In this document: piece after piece, positions 33,326 through 44,476 of the stretch | Numbering within the stretch: position 1 is the first letter of the stretch | Layout of the letters: every line of letters starts with the position of its first letter | From: Ricordea florida | Taxonomy: Eukaryota > Cnidaria > Anthozoa > Corallimorpharia > Ricordeidae | Direction: 5' to 3' | Assembly: GCA_949710005.1 (NCBI GenBank) | Contig: OX453280.1 | Location: 16,276,233-16,340,232 of the forward strand | Length of the DNA stretch: 64,000 nucleotides | The notes under the pieces: model-generated | What the model was told of the DNA's origin: nothing | Database searches by the model: none | Seen by the model: the letters and a program-made list of their open reading frames with translations, nothing else | Program-made: the position numbers and the translations under genes

Positions 33326-33502
33326 TGTTGTTACACACGTGCATACTTGCAGCACTAGGACTCATTTTATTCTCTTAATGAAAAGTCACATGCGAACAGA
33401 ACAGAACGTAACAACATGAGGATATCATGTGATTTCCAAATATGGCATGCGCCAATGGAAAGACAAATGTGAACTGCATAAGTTATCATAATATTTTAAC
33501 AC
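33326..33502 (-). repeat. copia 3' LTR
   Basis: On the minus strand it starts TGTTAAAATATTATGATAAC after a purine stretch (AAGTGGGAG) and ends TAACAACA. The first ~38 bp are repeated at the other end of the element at 43986-44023. Confidence 0.65.
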
Positions 33503-33529
33503 TCCCACTTGATCACTATGCTTTTTGGT

Positions 33530-34646
33530 CATTACATAACATTACAAACTCCTAATAAATTTCTCAGTTTTTCAAACACGTTTCTTGGTAGTCCTTTAGT
33601 GAGTATGTCTGCTACCATATCCTCTGTAGAACAATAAATCACTTTGATTTCATTAGAAACAAATCTTTCACAAACAAAATGATGGCAAATATCAATGTGC
33701 TTGGTTCTACTATGGTATTTAGCATTCTTTGCCAGTTCAATAGTTCCTTGGTTGTCTTCATAGATGGTAGTAGGGACATCCATCTGTCTTCCCAGATCTT
33801 CCATCAAACGGCGCAACCATACAGCTTCTTGTGTGGCTGAACTTAAAGCAACATATTCAGCTTCTGTAGACGACTTGGCAACTGATAACTGTTTCTTGCT
33901 TGACCAACTGACTGTACCATTTCCAAGTTGAAATACATAGCCTGATGTTCATCTTCGAGTGTCAACATCTCCTGCCCAATCTGCATCACTGTAGCCAAAT
34001 AACTTTGGATTCTCTTCATTGACAGAAAATTTAAGACCAAACTTCAGAGTTCCTTTTAGGTACCGTAGGACATGTTTCACTCCCATCCAGTTATCTCTAC
34101 TTGGCTTTGACATGTACTGAGATAGTATTCCTACTGCTGCAGCAATGCCTGTTCTTGTTGCAGTTGATGCATAGGTCAGACATCCAATTGCTTGTTGGTA
34201 AATCTGAACATCAAAGGGCTCATCACTTTATAACAACTTTTGAAATTTTCTTCCAGGCAGAAGTGGGGTAGAAACCGGTTTACAGTTTTCCATGCACAAT
34301 TTCTTGAGAACTTTCTCAAGGTAATTGAATTGGTTTATGGTCAATGTCCTTGATTCTCTGTCTCGCTTGATTGACATTCCAAGAAGATAATGTATCTTAC
34401 CTTGGTCAATCATCTCAAACCTTTCACACAATGCAGCTTTCTCTGCTTTCAGCAAAGCAGTGTCATTTGAGACTGGAATTATGTCATCAACATACACGCC
34501 CAGTATAACAAAACTGATGTAACCATTGGCCTCTTTCACTGATTTCACATAAATGCATTCATCAGCATTGCTTTTGCAATAACCAGCTGATTTCAAATAC
34601 TCATCTAGAGTAGTGTTCCAACAACGAGCTGACTGCTTAAGCCCAT
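33530..34646 (-). pseudogene. copia RT C-terminal half and RNase H
   Basis: Minus-strand fragments begin in RT at IYGLKQSARCWNTTLDEYL, with the intact catalytic box VYVDDIIPVSND and KIHYLLGM, then LEKVLKKLCMENCKPVSTPL. A break near 34230 follows, then the RNase H region with NAKYHSRTKHIDI and EDMVADILTKGLP, the typical copia C-terminus, ending at TAA near 33533. The other half of RT lies beyond the nested element at 40956. Confidence 0.85.
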
Positions 34647-35099
34647 AAATAAGGCGTTCCAAACTAAATCGTCCTTTTCCAATTAAGCAAATTCCGCTAA
34701 AAAAAAGGGCAAATAAGCCTGTTAGACAGCAGATTTCCGACAGAATACTGGCTATAGAGGGTTTTCTAAAATAACTAAGCAACACATAGTTGAAAACGTG
34801 ACTATTTTATTATGTTTCTAGCAGAAAGTACAGTTTTTTTTTACATCTAAAAGGTTATCATTTTCTGCGGACTGTGTTAAAATGTCATCTTATACATAGA
34901 AAACAGCAACGAATCCCTCGGACCCCTGCATAACATTCAAAGAATACAATGTAAAAGCGCTATAAAACGCGGAATGCATTTTTTTCCGCTGTCAGAAGCC
35001 TGTATGTCGTGCTTCTTAAGAAATCGAATTTTGTCTTTGTAATATTATTTGAGTCATGTATATTGCTACAGTAACAGGAAATCAAGCGGTTTTATTTCT

Positions 35100-35420
35100 A
35101 CTTTTGAGTCCGATTTTCGGACCAAAAATTCCACCCTTTATTTGATGTTTGGACTTTCTCAGCCAGATACGAGATAAATAAATTTTGAGTCCGATTTTCG
35201 GAGCCAACATTCTACGTTCTAAGCTGGACACAAATGTCGTTAATTTTTTGAGTCCGATTCTCGGACCCAACATTCTACATTTCTCCGACGATCTCAGCCC
35301 AACACACCTTTTGAAAAATTTTCAGTCTGATTTTTCGAGCAAATACTCTACTTTCCTTCGCATATATCTGCCCACCACAAATGTTCATACAGCTTGAGTG
35401 TTATTCTCGGACCAATGTGA
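35100..35420 (+). repeat. left subterminal repeats of the 6.3-kb element
   Basis: Five imperfect copies of TTGAGTCCGATTYTCGGACC followed by AACATTCTAC, spaced 61-83 bp, starting about 450 bp from the left end. They are the kind of sites transposases bind. Confidence 0.7.
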
Positions 35421-35698
35421 ACTTTGTATCAGAATTTCCAATATTAATATATCTAAAATTACGAATGAACTACCTATAAATCTTGTGTGGTTTGACTGAT
35501 TTAGTAACGCTGTCCATAAACGCTTTGTTCGTAAAACGACATGCTAATGAAGCGAACTATCACTCGAGTTCTAGTCAAAATAAAGACTAGGAAAGGCATA
35601 AGGGCGTAAATATACTTTTTTGATTTGTCAAGAAATCAGCAGACAAAAATCTTAAAATTTGATTTAAAATCTTATAATCAACATGCAACATCGCGGCG

Positions 35699-35832
35699 TC
35701 ATTGCCGGTGTTTTAAGAGTTTTTTCAGCATCAATCCTGCTTTAGACGTTTTTGGGACACGTAGCAGCCAGCTATCTAAATGCAACAGTCGCTCTTTCCA
35801 TTGGTCAACAGCTAATGGAGGCATGAACTCCT
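35699..35832 (-). CDS. possible terminal exon inside the 6.3-kb element
   Basis: A minus-strand frame reads RYEEFMPPLAVDQWKERL, then LHLDSWLLRVPKTSKAGLML and KKLLKHRQ before TGA. It is amphipathic and basic at the end. No family is recognised. It lies downstream of the acidic exon at 36940-37289 on the same strand and could be its last exon. Confidence 0.3.
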
Positions 35833-36939
35833 CATACCTTCCGCATCAATTGAGTGCAGAGACGGTTGAACAATAGCTGGTACGCCTTCTGGAACCTCCT
35901 ATGCAGACAAAAAATGCAGAACTTAATTACTATTATATATCCATTCATATATACATTCTAATTGGACTAAGGTTTCACGTAAACAAGTTCGGCAATAAAG
36001 GACGCTACCCTTAACATTGGCCTCCCTTTGTCTTGTACTGTAGACAGACGAACGTAACTGAGTAGCTATTCTGGTGTTCAGATTAAGAAATTGGTTTATC
36101 TAGAAAGCCCCTAAGAACATAAAGTTATGTCTGTCACTTTTTGAATTCAAGAATATTTACTGATTTAAAAGTTAAAAGAATGCTAACTTATATAAATAAC
36201 AAAGTAGTGCAAGCGGCATAAAAGTTCCGACGTGATAAAGACAGTTATCTCAAGAAGATGCTACATGTAGTATTGCTTCGGTTTTAAAACCTTGGAGAAC
36301 CCCTTTTATAGCATAGCATTGTATAAATTGTTTATAGCATAGCATTGTTTAAAGTAAAAACTGCAAATTGCAATTCACATTTAAGTTCATGGTTAAGTTT
36401 TTGTTTCTAAGACGGCTCACAACTTTTTCCTTCTATAATCCGTCCTTCAAATTTTTTAATTAATTCATCAACTCCTGCGTAGTTCTGCGGATTCGTTGCA
36501 AACTCCTGGTGTTGCTTCCCTTTCAAATGTTTATCCAAATCACTGTAGTGTATTTGACAATATTCACAAGATCTTAATTAGGGGCTGTCTTTAACGTGCA
36601 CGGCATGCATTTGACCCTTTAGTTTAAACTTAAATTAAATGGGTAGCCACTTAATAGAGAGTATTCTCTTTCAGTGACAACGTGAAAAAAAGTAGCTATA
36701 CGTTTTAAACGGGCGTTTGAAACATTTAAAATGAAATTCATTGAAAAATGGAGGGAAAACATTATTGTGCAAAATTATGACTGATACTATTCAGTGCTTT
36801 TTAGTCTCGGCGTAATTACGCAGTTACTACGAGTCTTAAATCTTCATCAGAATGAAAACAAGGCTACGTTAAGCTTGGAGTTTGGATTTGCTCCCCACGC
36901 CGATTAGATGAAATTTATCGGTAAAGGCAATTACGACTT

Positions 36940-37289
36940 ACCGTCCATATTACGTTGTTCTTCTGGGTCCAGTTCATCGGCCCTGAACATTCTGAATAAT
37001 CCACTAGTATTGCTTCCTCCATCTCCTCTTCGTCAGAAGCTCTGAGTAAGGTTTCATGCAGAGGTCGTCCTTCGGGCTCGAACACTACATCATCACTGGG
37101 ACAATGATCACGAATGATTGTTTTTCCAGTCTTTGTCGGAGATGGGAATGAGTCAAGGCTGTCATCAAAGAAACCGAGCAACGTTAAACCACCTTCCATC
37201 GATGCCGGCTTTGATGGAAACGTTTCGTTGGACTCATCACTCGAAAACCCGATAAAACTGCAGTTTAGACGTTTTTGTTCACCTTCCAT
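36940..37289 (-). CDS. acidic first exon inside the 6.3-kb element
   Basis: ATG at 37289 (MEGEQKRLNCSFIGFSSDES) opens about 116 codons of Ser/Asp/Glu-rich sequence (SDEEEMEEAILVDYSECSGP) up to NVIW, where GGTAAGT gives a strong splice donor. The composition suggests a disordered acidic N-terminus. It is a candidate first exon of a gene carried by the transposon. I recognise no domain, so no function is proposed. Confidence 0.4.
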
Positions 37290-37652
37290 CTTTCTTGAAG
37301 TTTAGGTAGTAATTACCAAACTCGATCACTGTTTCCGAATTTATAATGACCCGAGCGGAGGTACTTAATACTTATCGTGATTGGCAGATTCTCCAATGTA
37401 AAGCCGAACGCACGCAAAGTATGTAGCTCACTGTTATCACAAGATAAATCAATGCTCAGTTCACGAAACATGTTTAGTACATGTATAGCAAAAAAAACTG
37501 CAAGCAGAACACTCCATTTTGTAAATACACAGAATGGGAGACGTAGCACAACGCAGAAATGGGAGTTGTTACTTGAACGAAGCCATTCTGGAAGAATACA
37601 AATCAAGCGTGACCTCGAGACTGATTGCCCAGACTACTGATCAAACAGTCAT

Positions 37653-37891
37653 GGGCCGGGTTGTTCGAAGCAGGGTTAAGGTAACCCAGGGTTAGTGGGA
37701 AATTTAACTGCAGATATGAGAGCTTGAAAAGCGCATTCAGTATAATTCTTTTTGAATACAATTTGATGATTGTATGCTCTGAATAAAATAGAGAAAGTTA
37801 TCGGAGAAAATGCTTTTTAACAGGAGGAAAAGAAACCCTGATAAAAATTTAACCTTGGATTAGCGCTAATCGGTCTTCGAACAACCGGCCC
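37653..37891. mobile_element. nested MITE, GGGCCGG ends
   Basis: The left end GGGCCGGGTTGTTCGAAG and the right end CTTCGAACAACCGGCCC are inverted complements apart from one extra G. The 239-bp interior is non-coding. AT flanks both sides. It is nested inside the 6.3-kb element. Confidence 0.7.
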
Positions 37892-38333
37892 ATGGCCTAT
37901 TAGTGAACTCACGATTTTGAATTTGACATGGTAGCTCTCGTGACCTTTGTCACGTTCATCAAATCGACATATGTCTGCATGTAGTAATGGTTTGGGCATG
38001 AAATCGAAAAAAAAAACATGTATATTATATGGGGTAAGGTAAATGCTAAGAAAGGTGGAGCCGTTCACCACTAGCGATCGGGAGAAGCGCACATCTTGTA
38101 CCATGTATCATCACACCTGACGAATGACGAAATCAAGATCGATCGCCTTTTGTGAACACGAACAGGCAGATAGTCGTGCGTGACATGATCTCAGCGCCTT
38201 ACTGAGTTTCATCATCGCGCACGCAAAATTAATCTACTACTTTTTAAAAAAGAGCTTTCACTACAGAGCCTAAGCATGGCGAGAGCAAAAAAAGGCACCA
38301 AGCAAGTCACCGTATAAAGCAAATACAAGCGTT

Positions 38334-38513
38334 ATGCAATGTTGCAGTCCACCAAAGGCGACAAATCTATGGTCAATCAAGATTCAAGACGATGAGGCAT
38401 ACTTTTATCAGAACAACGCCCGACTTGCATATTACGGAAAGACATTTTCGGCGGTGAAGAACGTTTCCGTCTTTGAACACAAAGTTAGCCACAAAATAAT
38501 TCAAGCAGTGGAG
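38334..38513 (+). CDS. possible exon inside the 6.3-kb element (plus strand)
   Basis: The frame reads MQCCSPPKATNLWSIKIQDD, then EAYFYQNNARLAYYGKTF and SVFEHKVSHKIIQAVE, then GTATGT as a donor. The aromatic-rich peptide looks protein-like but no family is recognised. Confidence 0.3.
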
Positions 38514-39750
38514 GTATGTTTTTTCCGTTTATAGATAATTTTATTTCGACTCAAGTGCCATTTCTTCTTACTTTGAAGCCGTGGGTAAGGGCCAAAAAAG
38601 AAACTATTGTAAACGCCTCTTATGCAAACATAACAGTTTTTTATTCTATCAGCGTTTACCGGAATAGGAAGCATTCTGCCTTTATTACAAAACCGCATCA
38701 GTTTGTCTTGTATTCTTTCTTTCTTCAAATTGACTGTAAACTTCTGAGATAGCCGAGGCTGCCTTTTTGTCAAGGGTCGAGGGTAGCATTTCAAGAGTCC
38801 CTTTTTACCGAAAAAGGTCTTAAGAATGAATTCAATTGAGATGATACATAAACTAAGAAAGTAATCAACTATGATCGCTGTCTTAGATTTGGGGGAGCTT
38901 GAAATGCCCAAAAAACGACATTCTAAACGCAGGGATGCATGTAAGTTTCCTGGGAAAATCAAATTCTTTTAGCACGAAGTAAATATATTTCCGAGTCACC
39001 CAATGTTGACCTTTGCCCCTTTCTATGCAGTAAGGACATTTTAGCAGAGTAAGTCACCTTATTGTAATTTGCTCATATGAATTGAAAAAATAGTATATTT
39101 GTGACGACAAAATATGCTTAAATCGTCACTAAGACGTATATTTCTATACTCTTGCAATTTCATTGCGTTACACAATTTGACACGTGTTGTACGAACTAAG
39201 ATAACGTAACTGTCAAGTTTGTCGATTCATCATACACAGTCAGGTGAAACCATTCCCTTTATCCGCTACTGATACAGCTTGGTGAATAGAAAAAAATGGA
39301 CGAAAGGATAGCTGCTTCGATGATTTAAAAGTACTTTACATTTACATGATTCCGTGAGGTAATTATATAAAATATTTGTTTGAAGGTTGGTGTTTGTCGA
39401 AGTAAAATGTTCAATGGCGCATCACCAGAAGCATTTGAAGACCCGTCGACACCAAAGGCTGATTGGAGAGACAAAAGTGCAACTATCCTCGGAAAAAGTA
39501 TATATTTATAATATCTTAAAGACATTCTCCACTGGCAAGCGGTGGCAATTCGCATTACATAAAGAGTCGAAGTTTGTCTACACCTAAGGAAATGCGAGGC
39601 TGACGTAGTCATGCTTAAGTTAAAGACGCAATCAAAAATGGCAGAAATTGTGTTAGAATTGTCAATGATAGAGAAAACTTTCAACGCATAAAGTTTTCTG
39701 TAGCCGAAGAAACAAAGGAATTGCGGAGCGCATCAGTTTCAAGCTGTTAA

Positions 39751-39981
39751 GGGACGGACCAATAGAAAAGTGATGGGGGGGGGTTGGGGGAAAAACAAAA
39801 AAAAAATTCATGCAAAAGGAAGGTCCAATTGTGACTTTTTCAGACGTAGTAAAAAAAGTTCGTGCGGAGGGGTTCACCTGAAAAAAAAATTCCTGCACAA
39901 GCATTGAGGGAAAAAAAAATTCGTGCAAGCTGAAAATTCCCCACCCCCCCCCCCCTCATCACTTTTCTAATGGTCCGTCCC
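39751..39981. mobile_element. nested MITE with TAA target duplication (PIF/Harbinger-like)
   Basis: GGGACGGACCAATAGAAAAG at the left and its complement at the right (24 of 25 bp) bound a 231-bp G-run/A-run interior. TAA is present on both sides (39748-39750, 39982-39984). A 3-bp TWA duplication suits Harbinger-type mobilisation; the assignment is inference. Confidence 0.75.
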
Positions 39982-40264
39982 TAAAGAGAGAGGACATTCA
40001 ACTCTGTGTCAGTTGAAATCATTGTGGAATGCTTAAGTTAGATCATCTTTATTTCGGCATCGAATCATTTGTATGCAGAATTGCAAGGGATTAAACTTCT
40101 CTCTCTACGGTTGTGTTAAGTTTATCTGTTAGTACTACTTAACCAAGCTTCAAGTTACCATTTGCTTCACCTTTTTCATGGTATCAATTGCAATTTCATG
40201 TCGTCGAAAACACTTACTCGACGGCTCGGGAGAAGTTAACGCCCTTAGTGTAAGCCAACTGAAA

Positions 40265-40625
40265 CATAATGTTTTGGCTGCGAAAAACGGATTCCAACCA
40301 GGCTATCCGTCGGCAAAATGGGCATTTCGCGTCAAAAGCAATAGGAATTGAGATTTCTGGCTCTGAAAATAGGACTCGAAAGTGTGCATCGCCTTCCGCA
40401 ATTCTCGGTAGATTTAAAGTTATCCTCATCATAAAAAAAGTAAGTATAAAGGGGCGAAAATCGGGCTCAAAAAAAGCATTGTCGGCCACAATTGTAACAT
40501 GGTATGGTGAAAGAAAAATTTGGTTCCGAAAATCGGACAAAGAAATAATCCCATCTTCGGCCACAATCAAAACAAGGTGCCTGAATTAGAAAAAGGAAGA
40601 ATTTGGGTCCAAAAATCGGACTTAA
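40265..40625 (-). repeat. right subterminal repeats of the 6.3-kb element
   Basis: Inverted relatives of the left set, for example GGTTCCGAAAATCGGAC near 40520, GGTCCAAAAATCGGACTTAA near 40607 and weaker copies upstream. Orientation is opposite to the left set, so the two subterminal regions mirror each other. Confidence 0.65.
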
Positions 40626-40955
40626 GTCATAATGATATTTTATGAGAAAAAAAGGTAAAATATAAGATATCCTGCGGAATAACTTAAAGAAATAAAACGA
40701 CACTTTTAATTTTTTTACAAGACTTGTTTCGACATAGTTGTGTCATCTAAAGTTGTGAATGAGCTGCGGAATCCATTTAAAGTCCGCATAAAATTGACCA
40801 AGGAAAGCGAGTTTGATTTCTCGGTGAATTTATTCCGACAGAATATAGGCATTATCTTGCATTTTAAAAAATAGCGAGGTCAAAAACATAAGATCTCGCT
40901 ATTTTTAACGGAATTTTCCTAAATTGGAAAAGGACGATTTAGTTTGGAACGCCTT

Positions 40956-41636
40956 AAATGCTTATCTTCAGTTTGCAAACATGATTTAGTTTGTCAGGAT
41001 CAACAAATCCTACTGGCTGTGACATGTAAATCTCACAGTCCAATGAACCATTGAAAAAGGCAGTTTTCATATCCATCTGATGGACTTCCAAGTCTGTGCG
41101 CTTGCCAGTGCAAGTAAAGACCTCAAAGACGTATAACGAGATCCAACTACGTTCTTCCCTTCAGGTCGAGGAACTAGTTCCCATGTATCATTCTTTAATA
41201 AAGAAGAGTATTCAGACTCCATGGTCTCTCTCCATTGGATGGATTGTTCACCATTCAATGCTTCATCAACTGACTTTGGCTCAACAATGTCTGAATCAAC
41301 TAGCAGGCAATCATCATCTGGGAATCTACTTGGCTTTCTACGCTGTCTCACTGGTCCTAGCTTTTGGACTTCTTCCATGAATGTTTCTTCATACGTCCTT
41401 TTTACTGGAGGTTCTTCATTTGGTGCTCCAACTGGTTCAACATTCCATGGAACTACAGATTCAACTTTTTCTGTAGTAGTTGGTTTAACATCATTAGGAA
41501 CTGCAGACTTAACATTCTTGGGAATTGCAGGGACTTCAGGTAAGTGATCTCTTGGAACACTTTCATTTTCTTCGTCCATGTCTGGGACCATACTCTTGAT
41601 ATCCACTTGGGCTACATCAAAATGAGAAACAAACAT
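40956..41636 (-). pseudogene. copia integrase C-terminus to RT N-terminal half
   Basis: The minus strand reads a Pro/Val/Glu-rich spacer, then GPVRQRRKPSRFPDDD, VDEALNGEQSIQWRETMESE, NDTWELVPRPEGKNVVGSR, the copia RT entry, with a frame change near 41090. It then reads VHQMDMKTAFFNGSLD (finger/palm) to VCKLKISI, where the 6.3-kb element interrupts it. Joining continues at 34646 with YGLKQSARC. Confidence 0.85.
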
Positions 41637-41639
41637 CTC

Positions 41640-42410
41640 GACTCACAACAAACTTCTTCCTCTCCAAATCATACAGTTTGTACCCCTTGATACCAGGAGG
41701 ATATCCAACAAAAATAGCTTTCTGCGCAAATTATCAGGAACGTGTGCATAACATACGCTAAAATGGAGTTTCATACTTCAGTGCTGCTGTGGAACTTAAA
41801 TTGTGGAGCTACACTGCTTTGGCACAAGCCTCTGCCCAGAATTCCAGTGGTAGCTTGGCTTGGTAGAGCATCGATCTTGCTGCTTCCATAGTTGTGCGAT
41901 TCAATCGCTCAGCAACTCCATTTTGCTGTGGACAGTATGGAACGGTGAACTCGTGTGAAATTCCTTTTCAGAACAGAACTTATTGAAGTTCTTGGAAGCA
42001 TATTCCCCTCCATTATCGCTTCTGAGAACCTTAACATCTTTCTCTACCAGAATGTTTAGTTCTATGACTTGATAACCAGCATGTTTCTCAACTGAATTGA
42101 CGTATTCCATGAACTTTGGAAGCACTTCATTCTTACGTTTGATGAAGTAAAAAGTAGTATATCGTGAAAAAGCAACTGTAAATGTCAGCATGTACTTACT
42201 GCCACCCTTTGATTTCACTTGCATTGGGCCACATACATCACTGTGTACAATCTCATATGGCCTGGCTCTGGTTTCTGTTGGCTCTGCATTGGGAAAGGCT
42301 TCTTCTGCATTTTACCAAGTACACATGCTTCACATTCCTTTTTCATAATTTTTCCATAATTCAAGCCATCCACGATTTCTTTCTTTATCATTTGATCCAC
42401 ATAATTGCCC
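41640..42410 (-). pseudogene. copia integrase region
   Basis: Contains the zinc-domain end (CEACVLGKMQKKPFP), the core YMLTFTVAFSRYTTFYFIKR and KVLRSDNGGEYASKNFNKFC, then a frame change. Scattered C-terminal pieces follow (PLEFWAEACAKAV, then IFVGYPPGIKGYKLYDLERK). Stops and frame changes make it inactive. Confidence 0.8.
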
Positions 42411-42880
42411 CCGCAGGGTTCCGGCCCAGGGGCCGGAACCCGAGGAGGCACCCTAATGTTCCCCGCGTAAATAAGAAGTATCGTATGGTCGTAGTGTTAG
42501 TATGCGAAAATTTTCTCGATTTGACGAAAATAGGCGCGCACGGTGGTCCCGGTTAATTTTCAGCATGTGCGCCTGGCTCAGCAACCGCGCAAACTGGGTT
42601 TGGCAAGTTTGGCAACGAGTCGTCACGATTTCATTCCAAGCTTTCTTATTTCATTCCAAGCTATAATGTAAACCCATCCTAAACACGATATGTATGAGGA
42701 TGTCCATTAACCCAAGAAACAAAGTGTGATAATTGACAAAACACAACAAGCAATTTGCACTCGCAAACTCTCAAACGAAAACTACATTTCAAAGGTTCAT
42801 AACAAATACATGGACAACCACATGCAGTCTTCATTCAGTTTTTACAAAGTCGGGGGCAGATTTAGTGACAACTATGACTA
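42411..42880. mobile_element. ~470-bp insertion in copia pre-integrase region
   Basis: Copia reading stops at RRLGHLNYN (42880) and resumes at NYVDQMIKKEIVDG (42410). The insert starts with a GC-rich segment holding a hairpin with 10-bp arms (GGTTCCGGCC/GGCCGGAACC) at 42418-42441. It has CCCCCG near its left end and CGGGGG near its right end. No clean target duplication was defined; type unknown. Confidence 0.55.
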
Positions 42881-43983
42881 GTTGTAGTTTAGATGGCCCA
42901 GTCTACGATGCCAAACTGCGAGCGAGGGCGAAGAATGTGTTGTTGAAACTTGAGCACACTCGGTGGTTTTGATTGTATATAACTTGCCATGCAGTAAACT
43001 TTCAATCACATATTTCTGGGCATCCTTCAGTATAAAAGTCATTCTTGTCAAAGCGAACCTCAGCTCCATTAACGCCATTGCAGGTACTGAAAGTAAGTTC
43101 TTGGTCAACTTTGGTACAAACAACACTTACTGATGTAATTTAAGAACTGACAATCTCACGGGCATTGTTTACTACACGAAGCCTTACATTCCCTTCACCT
43201 AGTGCGTGAATTGTTGTGCTGTCTCCTAGGTAAATATTTGTCGGCTGTTTGTACTGAATATAGTTCTCCAAAACATTTCTGTCGTTTGTCATATGCTTTG
43301 TGGCTGCCGAGTCGATGAACCATTGATCTGACCGATTGATAAAACTTGAGATGAGTGCAACTCCTTCGAGTTCGACCATATTTGAAGTTTCCTTCCTGTT
43401 GGTGTTATGTTGGTTGTTGAATGGACAGTTCTTCACAATGTGCCCGGATTGGTTACATTTAAAGCATTTCACTCCTCTGTGCTTTTCATGTTCATCGTGG
43501 TAAGATTGAGTTCCTTTACTGGACTTGAAATTCTGAAAACGTCCATCACGACCACCGCCGGTTCCACCACGTGGTTGACTTCTTCTCTGTGGCTGACCTT
43601 TTCTCTTTTTGACAAAAAGCGCACCGTCGGACTACTGCTTCTCTATCTTTTCAGCCCGCTTCATATATTCTTCGATTAACAGACCTTTGATATTCTCCCA
43701 GTCGAGATCATCGGCGTTTCTGGCATTTAAACTTGCCAGCAAATTATCGTACGACTCGGGCAAACTTCCCAGCACGACCGTAGCAAATTTTTTAGGAGAT
43801 ATTTCTTCCGAATGGCATTCATTTCTCGTAACTGCTCAGCGAGTGAAGTCATGTGGGTTAAATGTTGCATTAGATCTGCACCTTCTTTCATACTTGCTGC
43901 ATAAAACTTACGGTTTAGACGAACGATCTTTGTGATTGATACAAACTCGAATTGTTTTTGTAGAATTTTCCACGCTGCAAGCG
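42880..43983 (-). pseudogene. copia gag, zinc knuckle and protease
   Basis: Gag reads LAAWKILQKQFEFVSITKIV and LNRKFYAASMKEGADLMQHL. An Arg/Gly-rich stretch precedes the CCHC knuckle CFKCNQSGHIVKNC. The protease has WFIDSAATKHM, where the usual DSGA is DSAA. After a stop near 43140 come VPKLTKNLLSVPAMAL and LAVWHRRLGHLNYN of the gag-pre-integrase domain. The gag start is missing because the 5' LTR remnant is fused directly to it. Confidence 0.8.
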
Positions 43984-43985
43984 AA

Positions 43986-44023
43986 CAAATGTGAACTGCA
44001 TAACTTATCATAATATTTTAACA
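43986..44023 (-). repeat. copia 5' LTR remnant
   Basis: About 38 bp (minus strand TGTTAAAATATTATGATAAG...) matching the start of the 3' LTR with one mismatch, then directly gag sequence. The rest of the LTR, primer-binding site and gag start are deleted. Confidence 0.65.
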
Positions 44024-44476
44024 CCTACGACCTTCCGAAATTGCGACGTGAAAAGGTTTGAAACTCAGACGGGCGACATAAAGAACCCCCCTAACAGGGC
44101 CTCATTAGCGGTCTTACTAAAATCAAAAGGAGTTTAAATGTTTCCAGTTAGGACAATGGCCAACTTGGAGAATGAATTTCATGAGCCTTTAACTCGGGCA
44201 GGCGCTAAACGTGACGAGAAGATAACCATTCGCTCTTCCGACGTCGACCGCCCCAAGATTACAGGCAGTATATGGATTTCAGTTGGCTCGAAAGTGATCT
44301 GAAGATGAGAAATTCTCTTGCTAATGTAGTAAGCTTTGATGATAACTCATAGAGCGAAATGAGCACTTCAGTGAATGAGAACTTATGTGTGCAAAATGAG
44401 CACTTGTTATTGAACGAAACGACTACTGAAAACAGAATAAATTGACAAATCCATGATGTGAAACCGAAGAACTTCT

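Larger units (their letters stand above)
34651..40955. mobile_element. 6305-bp TIR DNA transposon, family not recognised
   Basis: The ends AAGGCGTTCCAAACTAAATC... are exact inverted complements over 34 bp and similar to about 50 bp. AAAT flanks both sides (34647-34650, 40956-40959), and removing the element restores an open copia RT frame (LKISIYGLKQ). Subterminal repeats of the motif TTGAGTCCGATTTTCGGA occur at 35104, 35187, 35248, 35322 and 35395. Inverted counterparts lie around 40270-40625. Inside are candidate exons on both strands and two MITEs. A 4-bp duplication with long TIR and subterminal repeats does not match a family I can name; a deleted autonomous element or one with an unfamiliar transposase is possible. 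Confidence 0.85.
33326..44023 (-). mobile_element. Ty1/copia retrotransposon with two nested insertions
   Basis: On the minus strand gag, zinc knuckle, protease, integrase, RT and RNase H follow in copia order from 44 kb down to 33.5 kb. A 6305-bp TIR element (34651-40955) interrupts RT and a ~470-bp insert (42411-42880) interrupts the pre-integrase region. The 3' LTR is complete. The 5' LTR is reduced to its first ~38 bp, joined directly to gag sequence, so the primer site is lost. Multiple frame breaks elsewhere show an old copy. Confidence 0.85.

Noticed and set aside
38501-38962. 153-codon minus-strand frame inside the 6.3-kb element
   Set aside because: Overlaps the plus-strand candidate exon, Lys/Phe-rich from AT bias, no motif seen.
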